NCBI GenBank assembly: GCA_949127925.1
Contig: CASBQX010000010.1
Span: 1-9,037, forward strand
Length of the DNA stretch: 9,037 nt
Source: Synechococcales cyanobacterium PMM_0002
Lineage (GTDB): Bacteria > Cyanobacteriota > Cyanobacteriia > Elainellales > Elainellaceae
Reading direction: 5' to 3'
The notes below the pieces were generated by a model that searched no databases, had not been told where the DNA came from, and saw only the letters and a list, made by a program, of their open reading frames with translations. Position 1 is the first letter of the stretch; each line of letters starts with the position of its first letter. The position numbers and the translations under genes are program-made. Shown here in pieces: positions 1 through 6,367 of this stretch.

Positions 1-23
1 CCCCTTATTCATCCGTTACTAAA

Positions 24-45
24 CGACACAAAGGCGATTTTGTCG
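24..45 (+). promoter_or_regulatory. Small hairpin over the ndhF leader, next to the start codon
   Basis: CGACA (24-28) can pair with TGTCG (41-45), which ends directly before the ATG at 46. The only Shine-Dalgarno-like run, AAGG (31-34), lies in the loop. The stem has five pairs, plus two A-T pairs after a mismatch. AAGG is 11 nt from the ATG and 5 nt from the alternative TTG at 40, so it does not settle the start. A regulatory role is only a guess, and the promoter lies outside the window. Confidence 0.25.
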
Positions 46-1878
46 ATGAATCAATTTCTCATCCAGACAAGTTGGTGGGTGCCCGGGTATGGTCTTTTGG
101 GCGCGCTGCTAACCATTCCCTGGTCAACGGGCGTGATTCGTCATACGGGGCCTCGACCTGCCGCGTACTTCAATTTTTTGATGACGATTTTAGCGCTAGT
201 GCATAGCGTCTTGCTGTGGTTTGCCGTTTGGGATTCGCCGCCGCAGTACTTGCCAACGTCATGGCTCAACGTTCTGGACTTAGAGGTCTCACTCACCCTA
301 GAGGTGTCGCGAGTGAGCGTGGGGGCAGCAGTATTGATCACGGCGCTGAGTATGTTAGCCCAAGTTTTTGCGCTAGGTTATTTAGAAAAAGATTGGGCGC
401 TGGCTCGATTTTATGCCCTAATGGGTTTTTTTGAGGGCGCAATGAGCGGCTTGGTGCTCAGTAATTCTCTGTTTTTGAGCTACGCCCTGCTAGAGACGCT
501 CACGCTATCTACCTACCTACTGGTGGGTTTCTGGTATGCTCAGCCCCTAGTGGTGACCGCCGCTAGGGATGCATTTTTAACGAAGCGGGTAGGTGATTTG
601 CTCCTATTTATGGGGGTGGTGTCGCTGGGGGCGATCGCAGGCACCTGGGATTTTCCGGCGTTGGCGGATTGGGCACAAACGGCAGATCTGCCACCGCTGA
701 CGGCAAATTTGTTGGGTCTGGCATTAATTGCCGGCCCTGTGGGTAAGTGCGCTCAGTTTCCCCTCAACCTCTGGCTAGATGAGGCAATGGAAGGCCCTAA
801 CCCAGCGTCTATTTTGCGGAACTCGGTGGTGGTTGCCTGTGGGGCATACGTCTTAATCTGCATGCAGCCAATTTTGGCATTGTCGCCCGTGGCGCTGACG
901 ACGCTGATGGTGCTGGGAACGGTTACGGCTATTGGGTCATCGCTGGTGGCGATCGCCCAAATCGACATCAAACGGGCGCTATCGCACTCTACCAGTGCTT
1001 ACCTAGGTCTGGTATTTTTGGCCGTCGGCATGCAGCAAGACGAGGTGGCGCTGCTATTTTTGTTTACTCATGCGCTAGCCAAGGCGTTGCTGTTTATGAG
1101 CACGGGCGCAATCATTTTGACTACTAATACCCAGGATCTCCGCGAGATGGGCGGTCTAGCCTCGCGGATGCCCGCCACCACGAGTGGATTTGTCGTCGGG
1201 GCACTGGGTTCAGTTGGGCTAGTACCGCTGGGCTGCTTTTGGGCGATGCACCAGTGGGCCGATGCCATCTGGCCGTTGTCTAATCCCCTGTTTATCGTGC
1301 TGCTGCTGGTAAATGGGCTAACCTCCTTCAGCCTGACCCGGATATTTGGGTTAGTGTTTTGTGGCTCTCCTCAAGAGAAAACGCGCCGCGCTCCAGAAGT
1401 GCCGTGGCTGCTGGCATTGCCGATGGTCTTTTTGACGGTGGCAACCTTACTGGTGCCCGCCATGCTGATCCGGTGGCAACTATTGCCTGCGGTTAGTGAG
1501 ATTAACTGGGCGATCGCCGGCCTACTGGTCACGTCTAGTGCGATCGGGTGCGGGCTAGGTAGCGTGTTCTACTTGGGCACGCGATCGCCGCAACCCGAGG
1601 GAGGTGGCTGGCTTTCCCTACAGGATCTGCTGGCGCAAGATTTCCGCATTGAGCAACTCTACCGCCTCACCGTCGTGCTGGCAGTGACTCAAGGATCGCG
1701 CCTCACTGCCTGGTTTGATCGCTACGTTGTGGATGGCATGGTGAATCTCCTGGGAATTGTGTCCTTGATGAGCGGTGAAAGCCTGAAATATACAATCTCT
1801 GGGCAATCGCGTCATTACCTGCTGACTCTGTTTGTCGGAGTTTTTCTAGGGATTGCCTGGTTGAGCTGGACGTTGTAA
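46..1878 (+). CDS. ndhF4: NDH-1 subunit NdhF of the CO2-uptake type (probably NdhF4)
   Basis: Antiporter-like, proton-pumping membrane subunit of a CO2-concentrating NDH-1MS-type complex in the thylakoid membrane. The protein is almost entirely hydrophobic helices. Family marks, numbered from ATG 46 (610 aa): a glutamate in LSYALLETLTLSTYLLVGFW (E150), a lysine in GKCAQFPL (K234), the stretch AIAQIDIKRALSHST (K309), and H342 and K346 in THALAKALLF. Residues 512-590 are more polar and resemble the NuoL C-terminal lateral-helix region. A last membrane helix follows (about 591-610). Where ordinary NuoL/NdhF1 has ALIHAATMV, this protein has SILRNSVVV (R258), which fits the divergent NdhF3/F4 branch. 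An in-frame TTG lies two codons earlier (40-42). I prefer the ATG because MNQFLxQTSWWVP is the usual beginning as I recall it. Gene order with ndhD and cup supports the role. Assignment to F4 rather than F3 is inferred from the short Cup protein and the missing cupS. Confidence 0.9.
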   Translation: MNQFLIQTSWWVPGYGLLGALLTIPWSTGVIRHTGPRPAAYFNFLMTILALVHSVLLWFAVWDSPPQYLPTSWLNVLDLEVSLTLEVSRVSVGAAVLITALSMLAQVFALGYLEKDWALARFYALMGFFEGAMSGLVLSNSLFLSYALLETLTLSTYLLVGFWYAQPLVVTAARDAFLTKRVGDLLLFMGVVSLGAIAGTWDFPALADWAQTADLPPLTANLLGLALIAGPVGKCAQFPLNLWLDEAMEGPNPASILRNSVVVACGAYVLICMQPILALSPVALTTLMVLGTVTAIGSSLVAIAQIDIKRALSHSTSAYLGLVFLAVGMQQDEVALLFLFTHALAKALLFMSTGAIILTTNTQDLREMGGLASRMPATTSGFVVGALGSVGLVPLGCFWAMHQWADAIWPLSNPLFIVLLLVNGLTSFSLTRIFGLVFCGSPQEKTRRAPEVPWLLALPMVFLTVATLLVPAMLIRWQLLPAVSEINWAIAGLLVTSSAIGCGLGSVFYLGTRSPQPEGGGWLSLQDLLAQDFRIEQLYRLTVVLAVTQGSRLTAWFDRYVVDGMVNLLGIVSLMSGESLKYTISGQSRHYLLTLFVGVFLGIAWLSWTL

Positions 1879-1898
1879 TCACCAAATTATGATGAATC

Positions 1899-1910
1899 GA
1901 GGAATCGGGG
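1899..1910 (+). promoter_or_regulatory. Ribosome binding region of ndhD
   Basis: In the 39-bp gap after ndhF there is GAGGA (1899-1903) and then GGGG (1907-1910). The second run is 7 nt before ATG 1918 and the first is 14 nt before it. The purine-rich block supports this ATG as the start and suggests that ndhD is translated independently from the shared transcript. Confidence 0.45.
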
Positions 1911-1917
1911 AACCACC

Positions 1918-3486
1918 ATGCTGAGTGTCTTGATTTGGTTGCCGCTAGTAGGCGTGATAGTGATCGGCTGTCTGCCTCAGGCCGTATCTGCTAGCCGGAT
2001 CCGTCAAATTGCGTTGGTGCTGACGACAGGGGTGCTGGCCTGGACAGGGATACTCATCAGCCAGTTTGACATCAGCCTATCGGGGCTACAGTTTCAGGAA
2101 TCACTGCCCTGGTTGGATACTTTGGGGCTGACCTACCAACTGGGAATGGATGGGTTGGCGCTGCCGCTAGTGGGGATGAGCAGTTTACTGATTTGGCTCT
2201 CTATCTACAGCAGCGATGCCAACGTGACGCGGCCTCGGCTGTATTATTGCCTGATGCTAATTTTGTCAGCGGGAGTGGCCGGGGCGTTTCTCGCTCAAAA
2301 CCTGCTGCTGTTTTTCCTATTTTATGAAGTAGAACTCGTCCCGCTGTACTTAATTATTGCGATTTGGGGGGGCGCTCGTCGGGGCTATGCCGCCATGAAG
2401 TTCCTGATTTACACAGCGGTCTCAGGCATTTTAATTTTGGCCGCGTTTTTTGGTCTGGCGTTGCTGAGCGGCACCTTTAGCTTCGACTATGACGTGGTCA
2501 AGCACCAGACGCTGCCGCTGGGCACACAAGTGGTGCTGCTAGTGGTGCTGCTGATTGGCTTTGGCATCAAGATCCCAATTGTGCCACTGCATACGTGGCT
2601 CCCCGATACGCACGTAGAAGCGCCCACACCAGTCTCTGTCCTGCTCGCGGGAGTGTTGCTTAAACTGGGTACCTATGGGCTGCTGCGATTTGGCCTAGGG
2701 CTATTTCCCGATGCGTGGCAGGTTTTAGCCCCAGGATTGGCGGTGTTGGCGGTCATTAATGTGCTGTATGGCTCGTTTGTGGCGATCGCCCAAACCGACA
2801 TGAAAAAAATTGTCGCCTACAGTTCTGTGGGGCACATGGGCTATATTTTGCTGGCGATCGCAGTCGCATCCCCTCTGAGTATTGCTGGGGCGATCGCCCA
2901 AATGGTCAGCCATGGACTGATTTCGGGTCTGCTGTTTTTCTTAGTCGGTGTCGTCTATGCCAAAACGGGCACCCGCGATGTCACCGTGCTGCGGGGATTG
3001 CTCAACCCAGAGCGAGGCTTGCCGCTGATTGGGACGTTGATGATAGCAGCTGCCATGGCCAGCGCTGGCATTCCTGGCATGGTGGGCTTTGTTGCCGAGT
3101 TTATTGTTTACCGCAGCAGCATCTTAGTCTTTCCCATCCCTACCCTGCTGTGCATGATTGGCACCGCTTTAACTGCCGTATATTTCTTGAACCTGATCAA
3201 CCGTGTTTTCTTCGGTCGCCTCTCCGATCCAGTCTCTAACCTCCCGGCTATTTACTGGAAAGACCGCATTCCGTCCATCGTTATTCTTGCCCTGGTGATT
3301 ACCCTGGGTCTCCAGCCCAACTGGATGATGCGCTGGAGTGAACGCACCTCGTTGGCACTGGGCAGCTTGGCAACCGAACATAGCATCACCTCGCTAGCTC
3401 CCTTAATGCGAGACGGACTGATCGAGATCTTCCGTACCCCCTCCGTCATGCCAGCCCATCTATCGCCTCACCTGCCCACCCTCTAA
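1918..3486 (+). CDS. ndhD4: NDH-1 subunit NdhD of the CO2-uptake type (probably NdhD4)
   Basis: Second antiporter-like, proton-translocating subunit of the same complex (NuoM family, 522 aa). The residues expected for proton transfer in NuoM-type subunits are all visible: E137 in FYEVELVPLYLIIAIWGG, K218 in GFGIKIPIVPLHTWLPD, K249 in VLLKLGTYGLLRFGL, K296/K297 in AQTDMKKIVAYSSVGHMGYI, the H332 region (MVSHGLISGLLFFLVG), and E394 in GMVGFVAEF. The protein is a chain of hydrophobic helices. The last 40 or so residues are polar and end in a Pro/His/Ser-rich tail (about 508-522), which may be lineage-specific and makes the protein slightly longer than the roughly 500 aa I recall for NdhD3. It lies 39 bp after ndhF and 16 bp before cup, so the three genes are very probably one operon. 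D4 versus D3 is inferred from context, not from a diagnostic residue. Confidence 0.92.
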   Translation: MLSVLIWLPLVGVIVIGCLPQAVSASRIRQIALVLTTGVLAWTGILISQFDISLSGLQFQESLPWLDTLGLTYQLGMDGLALPLVGMSSLLIWLSIYSSDANVTRPRLYYCLMLILSAGVAGAFLAQNLLLFFLFYEVELVPLYLIIAIWGGARRGYAAMKFLIYTAVSGILILAAFFGLALLSGTFSFDYDVVKHQTLPLGTQVVLLVVLLIGFGIKIPIVPLHTWLPDTHVEAPTPVSVLLAGVLLKLGTYGLLRFGLGLFPDAWQVLAPGLAVLAVINVLYGSFVAIAQTDMKKIVAYSSVGHMGYILLAIAVASPLSIAGAIAQMVSHGLISGLLFFLVGVVYAKTGTRDVTVLRGLLNPERGLPLIGTLMIAAAMASAGIPGMVGFVAEFIVYRSSILVFPIPTLLCMIGTALTAVYFLNLINRVFFGRLSDPVSNLPAIYWKDRIPSIVILALVITLGLQPNWMMRWSERTSLALGSLATEHSITSLAPLMRDGLIEIFRTPSVMPAHLSPHLPTL

Positions 3487-3502
3487 TTCTTCCTCACCTC
3501 CT

Positions 3503-4627
3503 ATGGTCGCCACGTCTAGACCCTCTGCCCATCCTCTCTCTACCCTAGTAACCCGACTAGAAACGGGCGGAGCGCTGCTGCCAGAAACACCCGACAACCT
3601 GCTCGAAGTGGTTGGCGTGCTCAAGAGCTATGGCATTGTGCTAGATGCTTACTGGCAAAACCTCACCTACATTGCCAACCATCAGTTCCTTGTACTGTTT
3701 CCGGTGTTTAAGTACTTCAATGGCGAGGTGACGCTGCCAAAACTACTGCGTCATTTGGGACACGATCGAATCAACTACGAATTTGCTGAATATTGCATGA
3801 AATCCATGTTTTGGCATGGCGGTGGTGGGTTGGATACCTATCTAGATTCACCAGAATTTTTGACCCGTGCCAGAGCCGCCATTCAGGCAAAGCTGCGGCC
3901 AAATTTGCCGATGCGCGGCATCAACCGCCTGTTTCCCGATTTTCTGCCAGAGCAGGTGCGCGTCATGGCCTACTACAGTGCTCTGGGGCAATTTTGGCGA
4001 GTGATGAGCCACATGTTTTTGGAACTGTCGGATCTGTACGACCAGGGCAAGATTAGGGCGATCGCCGATGTGGTTGCCCATATCCAGCAGCGGTTAGTCG
4101 ATGCCGCTAGCCTGCCAATAACCTATGCAGTCACCGTTCACGGCCAACGTTACGACATCATTCCCGAGTCGGCAGGGCTAACATTTTTAGCAGATACAGC
4201 GGTGCCTTACATCGAAGCCGTATTTTTACGCTCCTTCCCATTTTTTGGCACGGTTTCTTATAACGCTCAGGCGCATCAAATTTCTGCGCATCAAGAAGAC
4301 TTTAACTACGGAGCACTGTTCGCCGATCCTCTACCGATTGGTGGGGCAGGTATTCCTCCCACCCTGCTGATGCAAGATATGAGCCATTTTATCCCCGATT
4401 ATCTGCACGCTTTCTATATGAACAGTTCGCGCGGTGAGGATGACTTACGGGTCAAAATCTGCGTGAGTTTTCAAAAATCCATGTTCTGCGTGACGACTGC
4501 TGCCATTCTGGGCACCCTGCCCCACCCGCTAGACACCGCCGAGCTACCGCAACAGCAAGCAAACCGCGCCTATATTGAAGGCTGGGTGGATCGACTGGCA
4601 GAGTCTCGCTTGCTTAGCGTGCAATAA
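3503..4627 (+). CDS. cupB: CO2 hydration protein Cup/Chp (probably CupB/ChpX)
   Basis: Peripheral protein that docks on the NdhF/NdhD arm of NDH-1MS or NDH-1MS' and is thought to hydrate CO2 to bicarbonate in a vectorial, light-driven way (ChpXY family). At 374 aa it is soluble, with no signal peptide or membrane segment. Recognisable blocks are LKSYGIVLDAYWQNLTYIANHQFL (about 40-63), KYFNGEVTLPKLLRHLGHDRINYEFAEYC (70-98), and MFWHGGGGLDTYLDSPEF (102-119). H84, H87, R89 and H105 are candidates for the zinc/active-site group known from CupA structures; this mapping is my inference. CupA proteins, as I recall them, have extra residues between the KYF and HDRIN blocks. The short linker here and the overall length favour CupB. 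No cupS follows. No Shine-Dalgarno precedes ATG 3503; the leader is pyrimidine-rich, so initiation may depend on coupling to ndhD 16 bp upstream. Confidence 0.88.
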   Translation: MVATSRPSAHPLSTLVTRLETGGALLPETPDNLLEVVGVLKSYGIVLDAYWQNLTYIANHQFLVLFPVFKYFNGEVTLPKLLRHLGHDRINYEFAEYCMKSMFWHGGGGLDTYLDSPEFLTRARAAIQAKLRPNLPMRGINRLFPDFLPEQVRVMAYYSALGQFWRVMSHMFLELSDLYDQGKIRAIADVVAHIQQRLVDAASLPITYAVTVHGQRYDIIPESAGLTFLADTAVPYIEAVFLRSFPFFGTVSYNAQAHQISAHQEDFNYGALFADPLPIGGAGIPPTLLMQDMSHFIPDYLHAFYMNSSRGEDDLRVKICVSFQKSMFCVTTAAILGTLPHPLDTAELPQQQANRAYIEGWVDRLAESRLLSVQ

Positions 4628-4641
4628 TCGTAAGCGCTAAG
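4613..4641 (+). repeat. Short inverted repeat spanning the cupB stop codon
   Basis: CTTAGCG (4613-4619) and CGCTAAG (4635-4641) are perfect 7-bp complements around a 15-nt loop that holds the cupB stop (4625-4627). There is no following T run, so it is not a classic intrinsic terminator. It could stabilise the 3' end of the mRNA or be chance. Confidence 0.3.
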
Positions 4642-4694
4642 ACGGGACGGGCGATCGCCTGATCACACCGGATCGAGCCATACATCCACAAAAA

Positions 4695-4720
4695 TAGAGA
4701 CGCGATTAATCGCGTCTCTA
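4695..4720. terminator. Perfect 26-bp palindrome between convergent genes
   Basis: TAGAGACGCGATT (4695-4707) is followed at once by its exact reverse complement AATCGCGTCTCTA (4708-4720). It sits in the 105-bp spacer between the ends of cupB (4627) and glpX (4733), where transcripts from both sides must stop, so a bidirectional terminator role is likely. On the + strand it is preceded by an A-rich run (4690-4694), which reads as T's after the stem on the glpX strand. The outer arm TAGAGACG/CGTCTCTA also matches, from memory, a family of short palindromic repeats scattered between genes in Nostoc-like cyanobacteria, so this may be a dispersed MITE-like element recruited as a terminator. Confidence 0.6.
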
Positions 4721-4732
4721 CAGGAAATTAGA

Positions 4733-5770
4733 TTATTTCAATTGCAGATACTTTTGGTCGCCATACATGTGAATTGTGTCTACAAAGCGAGTGGTGTTGG
4801 ACTGGTTGGAGATAATTAAACTTTGAGTCCGAGCACCGCCCTTGAAGAAGCGGACGCCTTCCATTAGTGTGCCGGATGTGATGCCGCACCCCGCAAACAG
4901 CACGGTTTCACCAGACGCCAGTTCGTGAGCGTCATACACCTTGTCATGATCGGTGATGCCCATAGAATTTAGGCGCTCGATGTTAGCTTCTTTGCTTTCA
5001 CCAATCAGCCCTGTTTTAACGATCGCCGGATCGTAGACCAATTGCCCTTGGAAGTGACCACCTAAGCAACGCATGGCTGCGGCTGATATCACCCCTTCAG
5101 GCGCAGCGCCAATGCCCATCAACGCATGAGTGGTAGTGCCAGCAAAGGCGCAAGAAATTGCCGCAGACACATCCCCATCCGAAATCAGCCGAACTCTGGC
5201 TCCCGCTTCACGGATTTCTTTAATTAAGTCAGTGTGGCGATCGCGCTTCATCACCACCACCACCAATTCATCAATACTGCGATCGAGGCACTCGGCCAGA
5301 ATCTGCAAGTTCTTGGTCGCAGAATAGTTAATATCGACTTTGCCCTTGGCCGCAGGAGGCGCAGCCAGTTTATTCATGTAAAAATCGGGGGCGGCAAACA
5401 GCCCACCCTTTTCAGAAATAGCCAGCACAGCCATCGAACCCGGTTGCCCATACGCACACAGGTTTGTGCCTTCACATGGATCGACTGCAATATCGATTTC
5501 AATTAGTTCATCGGGGTTGCAAAACGCTTTAGCATCGGGGCTGGTGCAAATTCCGACTTCTTCACCGATATAGAGCATGGGTGCATCGTCGCGCTCCCCT
5601 TCTCCAATCACAATGCGGCCGCGCATATGAATCTTATTCATACGCTCCCGCATGGCTTCTACAGCGACTCGGTCTGCTTCATTTTTGTCTCCCTTCCCCA
5701 TCAACCGCGCCGACGCGATCGCAGCCTGCTCAACGACTTCAGTAATTTCTAAACCGAGTGTACTTTCCAC
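4733..5770 (-). CDS. glpX: Class II fructose-1,6-/sedoheptulose-1,7-bisphosphatase (GlpX type)
   Basis: Cytoplasmic Calvin-cycle enzyme that removes the 1-phosphate from fructose 1,6-bisphosphate and sedoheptulose 1,7-bisphosphate, as the main cyanobacterial F/SBPase does. From GTG 5770 the protein is 345 aa, the usual length. Metal and substrate residues of the GlpX family are in place: D33 (NEADRVAVEAM), E57 (VIGEGERDDAPML), D97 and E100 (VDPCEGTNLCAYG), and E225 (GIGAAPEGV). C75 and C99 match the pair reported to form a redox-sensitive disulfide in the Synechocystis enzyme. A TTG codon (5771-5773) directly precedes the GTG in frame. I chose GTG because the family begins MESTLGLEI, because it puts the key residues at their family numbers, and because GGAGGG (5779-5784) is then 8 nt away. 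It converges on cupB and stands alone on its strand. Confidence 0.95.
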   Translation of the reverse strand: MESTLGLEITEVVEQAAIASARLMGKGDKNEADRVAVEAMRERMNKIHMRGRIVIGEGERDDAPMLYIGEEVGICTSPDAKAFCNPDELIEIDIAVDPCEGTNLCAYGQPGSMAVLAISEKGGLFAAPDFYMNKLAAPPAAKGKVDINYSATKNLQILAECLDRSIDELVVVVMKRDRHTDLIKEIREAGARVRLISDGDVSAAISCAFAGTTTHALMGIGAAPEGVISAAAMRCLGGHFQGQLVYDPAIVKTGLIGESKEANIERLNSMGITDHDKVYDAHELASGETVLFAGCGITSGTLMEGVRFFKGGARTQSLIISNQSNTTRFVDTIHMYGDQKYLQLK

Positions 5771-5778
5771 CAAGCCTA

Positions 5779-5784
5779 CCCTCC
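5779..5784 (-). promoter_or_regulatory. Strong Shine-Dalgarno of glpX
   Basis: On the - strand GGAGGG ends 8 nt before the GTG at 5770 and 5 nt before the TTG at 5773. This is the best ribosome binding site in the window. A distance of 8 nt favours the GTG, though either codon could be used. Confidence 0.6.
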
Positions 5785-5923
5785 AAACTATTGATCTGGC
5801 GTCGTTCTACGAACTGTCCGCTGTCAAAAAGTTTATCAGACTTGGGGATCGGAGTTGAGTCATATCAGCATAAGCTTTGCCTGAGAAGATGGGCATTAGC
5901 TTGCCTGCGCAGAGCGCGTATCG

Positions 5924-5957
5924 CCAAAAAAAAGCACAGACCAAAAAAAAGCACAGA
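5924..5957. repeat. 17-bp tandem duplication with A8 tracts
   Basis: The unit CCAAAAAAAAGCACAGA occurs twice in perfect, directly adjacent copies (5924-5940 and 5941-5957). The base after the second copy (C, 5958) begins a third copy that is not continued. On the glpX strand it reads as two T8 runs about 155-185 nt upstream of the glpX start. It probably arose by replication slippage. Bent-DNA or transcript-slippage effects are possible but unproven. Confidence 0.8.
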
Positions 5958-6048
5958 CAATGGGTGGTACGTAACGACTCACCTTTGCCTGTGCCCATAG
6001 CTAACCATGAACGTGTAGAAGATCACCCTGAAAATTGAGTAGCCCATT

Positions 6049-6071
6049 CATTTACTGGCCAGCAGGAAATG
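6049..6071. repeat. Imperfect 23-bp dyad in the intergenic region
   Basis: CATTT (6049-6053) and AAATG (6067-6071) are complementary arms. Inside, CTG and CAG pair after one mismatch, around CTGGCCAG. Such a dyad could bind a dimeric regulator or form a weak hairpin. The internal match is short, so chance is a real alternative. Confidence 0.25.
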
Positions 6072-6315
6072 TATTGCGGCTGCACGGCTAGAAGCACGAA
6101 CGGAATACTATTTCTAAAAATCTATTAGCATCACCTCAGGCTGATAAGGTCAAGATGTATCCAATCATACTAAAGAAGAACGCCGCTTCAGTAAAGGTAC
6201 GATAAAGCTGCGATCGCATCCCACAAAGACCCGATGAATTCTGATTTGCCCTGGCTCATCTGATCTACTAACTTGTGAGATGGATGCTTTGATAGCACTG
6301 TTCTAGTTGAGATCA

Positions 6316-6327
6316 CTAAACGTTTAG
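6316..6327. promoter_or_regulatory. 12-bp palindrome close to the start of the 6368 gene
   Basis: CTAAACGTTTAG is a perfect 12-bp palindrome 40 bp before GTG 6368. A TTGAGA (6307-6312) overlaps the left side as a possible -35 box, and an AT-rich stretch (6331-6343) follows at promoter-like distance. The dyad could therefore be an operator between -35 and -10 of the gene pair ending in scpB. The promoter elements are weak matches. Confidence 0.3.
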
Positions 6328-6367
6328 GGATACCAAAATAATTCAGGTGTGTTTAGAGAGAAAAATC

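Larger units (their letters stand above)
5785..6346. other. Long divergent intergenic region (glpX leader and upstream of the 6368 gene)
   Basis: About 560 bp without a convincing gene. It should hold the glpX promoter (- strand) and that of the 6368-7427 pair (+ strand). I see no tRNA or known riboswitch. It contains the 17-bp tandem duplication at 5924-5957, an imperfect dyad at 6049-6071, one HIP1 octamer at 6210-6217 and a 12-bp palindrome at 6316-6327. The short reading frames here have no start signals or recognisable protein features. I could not pick a glpX promoter with confidence: a TTGACA exists on the - strand near 5825-5830, but no matching -10 box lies at the right distance before the start. 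Confidence 0.5.

Noticed and set aside
3793..4081. Frames of 77-87 aa within cup on both strands
   Set aside because: They lie fully inside the well-supported Cup coding frame and show no independent start signal or family resemblance.
5234..5506. Frame opposite glpX with a run of five histidines
   Set aside because: The His run is the antisense reading of the Val-Val-Val-Val codons of glpX; it is a shadow of a clearly coding gene.
5820..5835. TTGACA on the - strand as the -35 box of the glpX promoter
   Set aside because: No acceptable -10 hexamer lies 16-19 bp downstream before the start codon.
5807..5998. 63-aa reading frame on the - strand with a repeated Cys/Phe-rich stretch, ending shortly before glpX
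   Set aside because: The repeat comes from the 17-bp tandem duplication. No Shine-Dalgarno precedes its ATG and the sequence has no recognisable features; a leader peptide is possible but unsupported.
5758..6000. 80-aa reading frame on the + strand upstream of and overlapping the glpX start
   Set aside because: It overlaps the conserved glpX start antisense, runs through the poly-A duplication and has no protein-like character.
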